Below, piece by piece: positions 26,532 to 38,300 of a DNA stretch of 64,000 nt. Positions within the stretch are counted from its first letter, which is position 1; each line of letters starts with the position of its first letter. This DNA comes from Trichinella spiralis. Its lineage: Eukaryota; Nematoda; Enoplea; Trichinellida; Trichinellidae. The position numbers were made by a program, and so were the translations under genes. The notes beneath the pieces are model-generated. The model saw only the letters and a list, made by a program, of their open reading frames with translations, did not search any database and was not told where the DNA came from. The stretch spans positions 7,224,220 through 7,288,219 of the forward strand of contig CM012954.1 of the NCBI GenBank assembly GCA_000181795.3. The letters are read 5' to 3'.

Positions 26532-28982
26532 GGGCACAAATTTCCCTCCCCAAAAAGGGAAAAGTATTGTTAAATCAGTCGGATTTGATCAACACCAACG
26601 GCAGCCAAAACAGCCAACCCGTCTGCAGTGGATAAATGATAATACAGTGTGCATTTCAATATTTCGACCAAATGGTCACTAATTGCCGGTCTGCATGCTT
26701 TGTCCATATCGACGGGAGTTGATTGATTCGAGCCGTTATTGACACAACGATTAACACATCGGTGTTTTGTTTAATCATTTTTCTTTGTTTCACTGCATTT
26801 TCAAGCATGTTCTGTATCTAAAGTTAATGCATTTCGAACATTGATGTTTTTTTCTTTACTTTTTGTTAATTGGTGGAAGAGATTAGGTAAAAATTTTCAA
26901 CTTATAAAAAAGGAAAAATATATTGATGAACATGCATATATATATATATATATATTTCTTTTCTGCATTTTTTTGCAATAAGAAAAAATGAGAATAAGCA
27001 ATTTGATGGAGAGGTGTCTTTTGTAATTTTTTTGAGATGTTCATTTGAATTGTACATATGATAATTTGTGATAAAATCAAAGGAGTGCTTGCTATTTTCT
27101 TTTATTACGCGCAGTTGGTGTCGATTTGAATGGTCGGTGAATTGTGAGCTGCAATCCAGGAAGAAAGTAGAACATTGAATCAGTTCGTATAATTTTTTGG
27201 GTATTCATAGAATAAATAGTGTAATAATAGTCAAGGCAAAAAGTTATCAAATGATTGATGCAAATGCTAATGTCAGCGCATTCTAAAGTGAGTATATAAT
27301 TGGTAGAAGGTTTTGAAATATTTGAGAAATTTCAATAAAACTTAAGCAAACTGTTCAGTGCGAAAATTATAATTTTCTACTTGATACAATATGCACTTAA
27401 GAATGAAATACATTACAGATTTTAAAGATATTGTCTGCAGTTTCAATCAAAGTGATCGTATGTCTAACTGAAAAGTTGATCATTGAATAAATGAGTTAGA
27501 TGTACCTGCCTATCTTTATATTTTTTTACAAGGTGAAATTTCTATGTATTGATTTATTCCCAACAGTGCACGAATGCTTAATATTTATTGTTTAATGTGA
27601 TGCATTTATTTCAAATATTTATTATTAAAACATACCACGTATAACAGCTCACCAGTTTAGCGGTATTTTATGCATTCCTGATTCTGCAGTAAGAGAACAT
27701 TTTAATTTTGCATAAAAATGAATATGATTTAATTATCCTATTGTTGTATGTATAATATATAAAGAATTTATTGTATTGTTCACCTTATATTGTTGCATTT
27801 AAACATTGCATTTCAATATTTTAAAATTACATGCAATAGATGTATAATAACAGAGGACATAATTGAACATGAGCATAATTTGGATGGAGCTGATTTTTAT
27901 GAAATAATAATAAATGGTGTAAATGGGAAATGCATTTGTAAAAATAAAAATACACCATCTGGTGTTGAGTGATGAATTTCCATTTCGCTGTGATTGATCT
28001 TCGCATCGTCTGCTGTTTTGCTTTATTGTGCACAATTTCAGTTGTCGATGTTGCAATTACCATTACCGAAGCTTGGGGCTTTGTTCCTTTTAACTGGTCG
28101 GCTTTTTCAATTGTTGGTTCGAATTTGCAAATCTCTGCTTTTAATCAATCCTGAGAGACAAAAGTTTCAACGCTGATGAGTCGAGTGTATTTGTTAGTAG
28201 ATTACAATCAAAGTGCAAATCAATAATCCCTGCCGTCTAAAAATGAAATTGAACAGGTCGTCACTAGCACAATCGACAAATAAATCTATCAAACTGTTGT
28301 TGTTCTTGTTAAACGATCTGCTGTTGCTATATTTTTTTCATTTCATTCCATATTTCAATATTGCTTGTGCAATTATTATTATTATTATTATTAGTGGTGA
28401 ATGGGAAATTTTTTCATTTCAACTTCCATGTTCTTTGGTAGATTTGGTATTCTCTCGAAGACATAACACAGTTGAGCAATCTTTAAAGTTTGTTTATTTT
28501 TTTGAATTTTTTTATTGACACCTATTACGTAATGCTCATACTTGGCACAACCTGATACTTGACGGTTTTGAACAAATTATTCACTATTCAAACTGATTTT
28601 TTAATTCAATTTCAACAAAATACCTTATAAAGTTATTTGTGATTTCTTTTATTTCTAATTGTTGGCGTGAAAGGAAGTTTGTCATTTTTTCACCCGAATT
28701 TTAATAAACGTAGGATAGTAATTTTTTAAATTGAGCTCTCTTTTTATCTTAGAGTAATTTAATTTCTGATTTTTGTCTTTTAATTTCCTTTCATTGATCT
28801 CATGAATTAGTTAGGTGTAAGAAAGCGTTTTTTTTACTTTAATGCATACATCGCGTGATTATGGGAGAAAATGATGTAAAATGAGTTGTTGTTGGCATCT
28901 TTTTCGTAGGTTGAAATGCATTTAAGAAGAAAAGCAACAGCTTTGGATTAGGGGAGTGGTCGATAAAATAATTCGACCATGC

Positions 28983-29252
28983 TCACGTGTTAATAATGTT
29001 CATCAGAAATTTTGCTTTATTATAAAAGCTAAGAACAGAATTGGCTTCATATGCAGCTGGCGTTTGTGATTCAGTTGATGACGTTGAATATGATGATTTT
29101 AACCTTTTTAATATATTGGAACCTTGACTCACGTGTTGATTAGCTTCGCTATAAAACCTAGTCTGATCGTAACCTTGATAAATATAGGCTAGCTTCTTGG
29201 TTTCATTTGTGTAATTTTCTATAAAGACGTTGCTTTCAACGTGTAGATCCAT
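28983..29252 (-). CDS. Small orphan ORF, 89 residues
   Basis: An ATG-started frame preceded by TTCCCTTCGTAG, which is both an in-frame stop and a good splice acceptor. The protein is polar, with KKLAYIYQGYDQTRF and a Ser/Thr-rich middle, and has no signal peptide or membrane segment. Composition is more coding-like than other frames in this AT-rich stretch. I do not recognise it. It lies upstream of the Stum-like gene on the same strand, so it could be a separate small gene or an alternative exon. Confidence 0.25.
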   Translation of the reverse strand: MDLHVESNVFIENYTNETKKLAYIYQGYDQTRFYSEANQHVSQGSNILKRLKSSYSTSSTESQTPAAYEANSVLSFYNKAKFLMNIINT

Positions 29253-31531
29253 CTACGAAGGGAATCAGCTTCGCTCTAATTGAAGTGATTATTTTCAGCA
29301 AGTTTGACTAGTCTTGGTTAGCTTCAAAGCCGGTAATTGATGATGACTAATTTTTGCACTTTGCATTGCAATTCAGTTAAGCACAAAGAAACAAACGCAC
29401 AATTGCTTTAGCAACAATTGGACGTGATCATTTTTTAAGTGCTAATTTGTTTGGGTCTTTTCATTTGTGATTTATTTGATCAAAAATCATCAGTTTGCCT
29501 GAGTATAACAGCATATGGAATGATATTTGTTGTTTATTAATATGTTGCTTTTTTAATTTTAATTAGTTCAGTGGAAAATGATACAGCAGATTGTAAATTC
29601 ATTGTTATTAATAAATTTGTTGTGTTTTGTTTTATTCATTTCAACTTTTTATTATAAATGTAACCTTGAAATATTAAAAGGAAAGAGAAATATCAAATTG
29701 AATTTAATGAAAATAAGATGAGCTATTATTATTTTTTTTGAATAGTACTTGTTGCATGTATTTATTAATTCTATTTTATTTCATTCGTTTCCATCCATAA
29801 GAAAAAGAAAATCAATATGAACGAAAGGATTGACGTTAAGCCGTTATTAAAAGCCGTTGGGAAGTAATGATCCGTTTCAGCATTTTCTTTATCAGGAAGG
29901 TTTTCATTTTTACTAATCTGACAAATTTGTCAAATTTTTTTTTGAGCTTTCATTTAAAATTTTCATATCAAATTTATGTACTGTTTGAGCAGCATATCTG
30001 TTTATCAGTATTTCATTGATTTAGTGAAATTTGCAATTTTAATTTGATACGAGTTGAGGCTGTTGCAGAACTTTTTCCGGGGTTATAAATTTGTTTTGGA
30101 GAACTGTATCGCCAATTTAAATATTGTCATGATTTTTATGAGCTATCCTGCTGTTAGGTCACTGTCAAGTACTGAAAATTGAAAGTTATATGTGTTCTAC
30201 AATATCAGCATGTGATAAGGATTTTTAAACACAACAACTTCTTGCTGTGAGTTTTGCACTTTTGAAGTCTTTGAAAAATTACGACAGACAGACACCACCA
30301 TAGTATTGGATAGGTAAATTGAAAAAAGCAACTGTTCTTCTTCCATCTGTGGCAACATACGATTAAAATGTGGGTGCGGTTTGAAGGGTAGGGGTTGAGT
30401 GAGTGAGAGAGAGAGAGGGGTAACAAAATTCAAATTTCTTGCATAGCTGTGCATTAAGATGATGAGAGGACCAGATTGGACAGAAAATGCTTGTGCTTGT
30501 CAGCTATATGTATAAGCTTGGAGGAGAGAAAAAATATTTGCAAGCATTTTATTTGAAGATTTCGTTGTAGCAATTAAGGACGGGAAGTTGAAAAGCTTGA
30601 ACTAGTTTAGCCACCTGCTTGATCAGTTTTACGACCCGGCAAAGCTGCATGAAAAAGAAGCCATAAATTCTGAATTCGAGCAGTCGGGATTGTTTCAAAT
30701 GCCGCAAGGCGGAAAGATTGTCAAGGAAGATTGTTTCAGTTCAAGTTCAACCATTCGTCTCTTTCTTATTTTCTTTTGATCTTCATCCGTTTAATTGATG
30801 CGCTTGCATAAAATTGTCTCCCCTCCAGTAGCATGTATATGTATATATATATATACCTTGTGCACTTTTCAATTGTTGCTCCTCTTTGACAAAAGGCGAA
30901 TAATTTTAATTTCTATGATCACTGGAGGATGTCAAATTTGGCTTAATTTTCAGCTAAAATAGATTCTCAACCCTCTGAGGAATCCCCTGACTGAAAGTGC
31001 AGGCTGTCTAGTGAACTTTGTGTAGCAGATTTTCAAGAGAACAAAATCCCCCGGCGTGGTTTCTGTGCTTGATTCTTCTTGTGTTTGCAAACAATTTATG
31101 ACCAATTTTCTATCAACAGTTACTTTGCCATTGCATTTGGCTAAGTTTGCTTTTATTATATTTTATTTATTTTTATTGTAATTAAAATTTAACATTCTAG
31201 TGATGGTGATTGAATTTGACGTGGTGAAACTTTTTGTGCAACTAAATGTGCAATAAATGTTACTTATTAGGAATGATTAATTGCTTCTTTTGAGTAATTT
31301 ATTGTAAGAAATTTTTTGCTGCACAGATTATCTAGCTTTTTAATTTATTGAATTTTTCAAACTGTTACTGCTGTCACCGTCTGAAAAAGGTATTTCTTCT
31401 TTTTGATTTGATGTTGTTATACTTTTTTTCACTTTTTGTACAACATTCAGAAGTTTCTTATTTTTTACTGTCCATTATTGTAGCCAATTGTATGTTAAGT
31501 TACAAGTATTAATGGCATTTAAATAAGTAAA

Positions 31532-31816
31532 TTAACTTTTTTTTATTTTTGAACTAATTGATTGTTCTTGTGGAATACAAGATACAAAATTATCACAAAT
31601 GATGAGATGATGCTTTGCTGATTTGGTGGTTGGCTGTGATACATTGAAGTTGATATTTTGTATATTGTTGATTTGATTTTTTTTAGGTAGATTATTTTTA
31701 TAATTTGTATTGTGCACGTTTTTAGATGAGTACATTAAGAATGCAGGTGCTTGGTTTGTCTTCTTCCTAGGTAACGACGCATTTAGCCGTTTCTCATTGA
31801 TAATCAGTGATGACAT
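31532..31816 (-). CDS. Small orphan ORF, 94 residues
   Basis: An ATG-started frame eight bases after a TTTTAG acceptor-like site. The product is rich in Asn, Lys and Ser, basic, with SQPTTKSAKHHLIICDN near the C-terminus and no membrane segment. No family recognised. It is on the same strand as the orphan ORF at 28983-29252. Confidence 0.22.
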   Translation of the reverse strand: MSSLIINEKRLNASLPRKKTNQAPAFLMYSSKNVHNTNYKNNLPKKNQINNIQNINFNVSQPTTKSAKHHLIICDNFVSCIPQEQSISSKIKKS

Positions 31817-33788
31817 TTGTTTGCTAAAATTTGCTCAGTGTAATTGAATAATACATTTTTCAGCAAATTTGTTTACTTAGGTTGAATTCAGTTCTGAGCT
31901 TTTGTTAAATTTGCTTACATTTCTTTTTTGCAAGTTTTTCCAATTTGCATTGAGAAGTGTTGAAAAAAGTCTTGGAAAGTTTTGCAAAATTGTCAATATA
32001 GAGCTTACTTGACATGTGCCAGGAAATTGATTGGCATTATAAGGAAAGCTGCTGCGCTTTTGCTACCTGTGTTTTCTGTCGAATTAGCCTTGTGAAAGGA
32101 AAATGTGTGCGTATCTGTGTTTGTGTGTGCTTATTAACAGCGCTTATTTTTGACACAGGTGCCATAATTGCCAAGTATGAATTTGAAAGTTTTTATTGTT
32201 TTCTATTATGCCCTCATATAAGCTATACATAATTGTTCAGTGTGACAAAATTCTTCAATTACACATTGTTACAAGTATGTTTTCAGCAGCACGTAAGCGT
32301 GAAATGATGATATTGTATTCAGCGTGCTTGGACGAATGGATAATATGTATAATCGAATAAGCGAATGGGCACTAAGTGGGTTTTCTAATGGGTCAAGTGG
32401 TTCTCTTATTGCACTTTTTTATGCTGAAACTGGTAGGTCGAAAAACATAGTAGGACAATTTTTTGTCAGTTTTATTTCATCCAACAAATCTGCTTCCTTT
32501 TTATTTGGTGTAAGCGAATGCTATTTGTGTTTTTTTATTTGTTTGCCTTCATTGTTTTAATGTTTACTTTTTTATTTTAATTTATTGCATTTAACTTCAA
32601 CTTTTTAATGATAATTATATTTATTTTGTTTGCGTTGAATTGCGTTTTCGTCTCAGTGCGTAAGATGTGTAATTCACGTTGCTTAGAGTACGCTTATAAA
32701 TTTATTCCATTCTTCAGGCAGCGCAAAAATTCTGCCAATCTTTTCTCTTCTCGTCGATTCATTCATTAGCCAGCCGATATTATCTAGCACTGAATGCTTG
32801 TTTTCGTTCGAATTAGTTTCAGTGATTTGTTGCTGTTTTGTGCAAAATGACGAAATTCTGCTATGGAGGATATCTCATACAAATTTGCAATTATTAAAAA
32901 AATTTATTTCATTGTAAAATAATTTTCAGAGAATTTTGTTTATTGAGAACAATTGCGGTGAACATGAGAAAATGTTGTAGTAATAGTCTTTTTGCAAAAC
33001 TATTGCAAATCGTCTTCAAATGGAGCTCTTTATCTCAGTAGGTCAATGGATCAACAGCATCATCTCTCGCATGTTTTTAACATGTTTGGACGTGAAATAT
33101 TTAATGTCAGATTTGATGACCAGTTGGTTCGGTTTTAGTCGTTATAATTTTATATACTACCCATTCCATTTGGCATTTGGCCCGTGTGCACGTACATTTG
33201 TGCATATGCCATGTGAAAATTGAGAAGGTAACGAACTGTGATTGATTATCCATTATCCTCCACGATGATGCGCTTTTTCTTCGACTACGTGTGTTTTGTG
33301 TCTAGTTTTTTATGCATATTTTTCTATTCGACTTTTATAATAATGTATTTATTTCTACTATCTGCGACAGAGGTGATTGATATTTGACGCATATCGAGGT
33401 TATGCAAGAGAATTGGAATTTCGCTGAAATTGTTATGCTTTATTCAAAGTGCAGGCCTGTTTTGAAAATGTTGAACATTGATTAATTACAATTGCTAATT
33501 TACTGCTTAATTAAGAAGCAAATATAACTAATAAAATGAGAGAAAGCACTCTTTGAATGAGCATAGCATTATGTTTTTACTTTGCACTTGTCACTTAATT
33601 GTCACTTTGTTCATTATTTCATTAGCAAATGGTACATATTCTTTCGTATACATATATATGTATATAATTTGGAAAGCTTATTTATTAATGTTTTGCTTTT
33701 TGAAGTTATTGTGTATTGCGTTGCATTCATTCAGAAGTGGCTTTATTTAATTCATTTCACTTCAAATACATTTATTGAAGGAAATCAG

Positions 33789-33819
33789 TATGTATGTATG
33801 TATGTATGTATGTATGTAT
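33789..33819. repeat. TATG tetranucleotide repeat
   Basis: About seven and a half perfect TATG units in otherwise unremarkable AT-rich DNA. Confidence 0.9.
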
Positions 33820-34101
33820 TCAAGAAATTAATAAGGAACATTTGTGGGTTAAATTTCGACGTCGTTTGATAAGTTTGAAAATATAACTCAGACGTTCGAT
33901 GGCAGCACTTTAGTCAACTTTAAATTTATCTATTTTTCAATTTATACATTTAGTGCAAGATTATCATCGCTTTATTTTTGTTTACTTCAAAAAAAGCTAA
34001 AAAGTAAGCATGTTTACTTTTTAAAAGCAAATTTGTTCTTGCATTGCCGAAGGTCAACTAACTCTCGCACAGTTTTTATTTCCAAGCAACAGTTCTATAT
34101 A

Positions 34102-34158
34102 TTAAGCCATCTTTATCTAGCATTGTACTTTTCGTTGACGCGTGTTATTTCTGTTCCT
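34102..34158 (+). repeat. Diverged direct repeat upstream of TRIM9, copy 1
   Basis: TTAAGCCATC, then TATCTAGCATTG, then GTTGACGCG and TATTTCTGTTCC occur in the same order and spacing as in 35039-35092, with two short gaps and a few substitutions. The flanks are unrelated. Confidence 0.7.
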
Positions 34159-35038
34159 GACAACCGATTTTCAGTCGATACTTTAGCATATCTTTTTTGA
34201 ACTGAAATTTTAATATGTTAATCTGCTGTTTAGTTTTGGTGAACGTGTTTTATTGGTTTTCTGTTTGTTTTATTGTACAGTTTTGTTATCATCTTTTTTC
34301 CAAAAAGAAACTTTCAGCTTTTTTTTGCATCAAGTATGAAGCTGATGATAAAATCACTGTTTAATGTGTTTTGTTTTAGAACAGAGATTGTAAATGGCAT
34401 AAGGTTCAGCGGAGTCAGTTTTCGTGAAATTATTATTGCATTGTTTTATCTAGCTATTGCTATAGATCATATTGCATGTCATGCTCGATTAAGTATGACA
34501 TGTATATATTTCTAGAACGAATGGATCATTTTAATGATAATAATATTTCACTGAAAGAGGGAGTTGAGGAAAGGGAAAGGAAATTTTTTTTACAAAACTT
34601 CAATGTTGTATTTAATTCATAGATGTAAGTTGAACTGAGAACTCTCTCACCACTATGCACTATACTATACTACACTATGCAGCAGTATTGTTTGCTTGCA
34701 GTAATTGCTTTTGGCATTTTTATTGCACTTTTAAAATCGTATTATCCTTTTTTCTATGATAGAATTAACATTTTCGAGTATATCTTTATTCTTTCCTTTT
34801 TTTTAAACATTTATATACATTCTTTTTTTGGTCACGAGCTGCAAATATTGAGCATTGGCAAACAGATAAAGTGCACTTGGCTAATTTGCCGACGAACGGT
34901 CGCCTTTCAGAAAACAGCTTGACCAAGTTCGGGGTGATGATGACCCCTGACAGCGACGCTTGTAATCTAACAAAGCGTGACATTAATCGCCCTGATGGCG
35001 ACAGTATGGCGCCGTTAGATGGCGCTGTGATCGTTCGA

Positions 35039-35092
35039 TTAAGCCATCTATCTAGCATTGCGCTTTTAGTTGACGCGTTTTATTTCTGTTCC
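35039..35092 (+). repeat. Diverged direct repeat upstream of TRIM9, copy 2
   Basis: Partner of 34102-34158, about 940 bp further right and about 270 bp before the TRIM9 start codon. Shared blocks are TTAAGCCATC, TATCTAGCATTG, GTTGACGCG and TATTTCTGTTCC. Confidence 0.7.
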
Positions 35093-35119
35093 AACTGCCG
35101 CTGCCGATAGGTGGAAGCG

Positions 35120-35168
35120 TTATTATTGTTATTATTATTAATATTGTTGTTGTTGTTGTTGTTGTTGT
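35120..35168. repeat. TTA/TTG trinucleotide repeat
   Basis: TTATTA units pass into about eight TTG units, about 200 bp upstream of the TRIM9 start codon. Confidence 0.8.
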
Positions 35169-35364
35169 CAACTTTTAGTTGATTGAGTGCGTTTTGATTT
35201 TTGGAGATTTTTATTTCATTTTCAGAGTCGACGATTTTACGACATTATCTGTTCGCCAAGAGCTTTTGACAACAGAGATACTAGGAAAGGAAAAGGAGGA
35301 AAAGGCGAAATAATTGGGAAATACGAAAAGAAGAAGAAGAAGAAGAGGATAAAGAGGATCCGGA

Positions 35365-38300
35365 ATGGAAGAAGAACTACGGTGCCCTGTGTGCAAGGTG
35401 TTTTTCGTGAATCCGGTACTGCTCCCTTGCAGTCATTCGTTGTGTCTGAGCTGTGCGTTGAGTGTGCAGACGTCGACGAGAACCAACCGTGTGGAGCAGT
35501 CGAATTCAATACTGACCACTGTTCACCACAACATCCATGGTCAGTCTTCAACAGTGTGCTTGTCCAGTCCGGACAGCGGCTCGATCAGCAGTGGAGATGC
35601 GGCTAGTGTGTTTGCGGCCAGCGAACCGGACAGCGTGTTCGAAGAGTGCGACCGAAGCTCACTGGCTTCATCCGAAACCACCGACTCTGGTGTAATGTTG
35701 TGCATCAACAGTCGACCGAGCAGTCTACTGGGCGGCTACACACTGATTTGTCCGGCTTGTCAGAAGAACAGCTGGTTGGGCGACGAGGGTGCCCAAGCCT
35801 TGCCCAGAAACCGCGCCCTCTCCAACGTTGTACTGCGTTATTGTTCCCGTACGACGGTCGCTGATCTCCGCGCACCGCCACCACCAGTCGGTGGTTTCAC
35901 TTGCCAGCTTTGCGAACAGCAACCGTCGAAATTAGCCACCGTCCGTTGTGAACAGTGTTCAATTTCCTACTGTCAGCAGTGCTTACGTGACTGTCATCCG
36001 GCCAGGGGCCCACTGGCGAAGCATCAGCTTACCCCGTTGACGACGGCCGTTTCGAAAATTTTACCCACGGCTACGAGCACAACAGCCGATATCCGATGTT
36101 CTGAACACAGCACACAGTCGGTATCGCTTTACTGCATGTCGTGCAAAATTGCATTATGCACTGCCTGCGTGAAGCATCCAGAAGAAGATCCACGTCACGC
36201 CGGTCACGATCTCCAACCTCTCGCCACCGTCTGCAAAATTCAGAAGGTAAGTAATAAAATAGAAATTTTTTTCTCCTCTTCAACTGAAATCATAATCCAT
36301 TTTCTTTGCATAATCTCGTGTCAGTTGGATTGTTAATTATTCATTCATTCGACGATGTCGATGATAATATATTACACTCGCTGTGTTTTATCAGCATCAT
36401 TTGAGTTTTTCCTTTCTGTGCCAGACGCGGACAAGAACATATAAATAAGACGACGGCTATAAGCAAGAATAATAATAAGAATAATCGTTGTTCTTGTTGT
36501 TTTTTCTGTAATTTTTTTTCGAATATAAGGAATTAAGAAGAATAATAATTCATATTATATTACAACTTAATGTTAAAGTAGTTGTTTGTTTGTTTGTTTT
36601 CGTCCATTGTTGCTTTTCAGCAGGGAGATGATCCTTACACTGAGATTGTGATTGTTGTTGCATTACACTTGAAAGTCCCAACTAGTCAATAACGAGCCAT
36701 TTTAATCAGCCATCAGTGTGCCGGGGTCGAAGATGAAAAAGGAAAGCGTGTGAATTTTTCAAGTGAGGATAAGCAAGCTTTGACCCAGATTATGTATGAT
36801 TAGTCAGTTAGCTGGGTTAGATTGTTAATTGCAGCGGTCAGTCAATCAAAGGGAAATGCGCTGCACCTCCTGCGGAAGCGTTTCGCCTCTTTGTCATTAG
36901 CTGCCTGTTGTTGGCGTGAGAATTTATATATATGCTCAACTATGAGTTGGATAGATGCAGAGCGCATCATCTGATTTTGTTTTACTTGCACTAAGCTCAT
37001 TCACCCTTCTCTTTGCATGTGTATTCTTCTTCTTGAACTTAATTTATTCGCATTACCTCATCCATGTTTGATAACACGATAAAAAGAAATCTTTTATGTT
37101 TTTGATTTTCATTGTTTCTTCAAATTGAGGCAGCTATTTATTTTAAAATGCTTAAATTTATTGCTTAATGACAATAGAACGAGAGAAAATCAAACGATAA
37201 ATGACCAGTTCCATGAATTTATTCATTTACTCATTGATTAGCATTATCTTATGTTTGACTTTTAAATTTTAATGCAAATTAAATTTAACACCATATAAAT
37301 CATACATATATACATTGAGAGAGTGAGAGAAGCATTTGGAATTGGAAGCCACATGTCAAATGGAAAACATTTGATTGCAAGATAGAGAGATAGTTAAACT
37401 GCTGTTTGACCTCATCGTTATAACACAGTTAGTTCTAAGCATGTTTTTAGCCTCTTCAAATATTAATTAAACGGGGCAAGTATTGCGGTTGCAGTTGATT
37501 GCATTGTTAGCAAGTTTGCCGTTTCATTGATATGAACTGATGAATTGGAAATTCGCACGCGAATTGTAGGTGTGAAAAATTAACTTTGCATCAGTATTCA
37601 TCAAGTGGCCCAGAAGGTAGTGTGTGAGCAATTTGACGTAATTGTTTGTCAGCCAAGAAGCGCCTGCTGTTAGCCCTCATTTCTCAGTGGATAGAGATTG
37701 ACTGGCGGGCATTTTTCAAAAATATGAAAATGTCAGTGTTTAACACTGATAACACCTTCTTATAGCTTAGATACGATATACTTCGATGTGGAAATGTTTT
37801 TGCTATTATTACTGCTCATATATGCTCAAACATTATTTAAAAAAACACACGCTTCAGTGTGCTAATTTGTCTGATTGGAATGGATGATGGATGATTGATA
37901 GCACGAGACTTTGAGATGTTGTAAATGAAGCGTGAGGTCGTATTAGTTGGGCAATTAGATGGCGCCGAACCCCTGCTGCCTGATAGATAGGTGTGATGAA
38001 GTCCACGTGGATACCGGCCTGGTCGGGTCGCTTTCCTGTCGTGCAGGTGCCAATTGCCGGCGTAACAGGCAGCGTGCCTCTGACCTACCGGTCAATGTTA
38101 TTGCCATCGAGCTTAGTTAGGCAGATGGTGACCGACGGTGAACAGCGAATGGCATCGGTCCCTGAAGAGAGCTGGCGACTTGTAGTCGCCGTCATTGATC
38201 GACCGGTCAATCGTCAATTTTAATCGAAACACTCGGTTTTTGTCTCACGAGTTCTGTATGACAGAAGTGATCACGTTTGATCCATCTGTGTCGCTTTTCA

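Larger units (their letters stand above)
26532..35364. other. 8.8 kb intergenic region
   Basis: Mostly AT-rich and without a recognisable gene. It holds two small orphan minus-strand ORFs (29252-28983 and 31816-31532), a TA tract at 26935-26956, an ATT run near 28375-28393, a TATG repeat at 33789-33819 and a diverged direct repeat (34102-34158 and 35039-35092). A GC-richer block at 34880-35110 and a TTA/TTG repeat at 35120-35168 sit just before the TRIM9 gene and probably belong to its promoter or 5' UTR. Confidence 0.55.

Noticed and set aside
27972-28154. 60-codon frame with a hydrophobic, signal-like N-terminus
   Set aside because: Short, in AT-rich DNA with open frames on both strands, and with no motif or splice context to support it.
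35237-35551. 104-codon minus-strand frame over the TRIM9 start
   Set aside because: Shadow of the TRIM9 leader and first exon.
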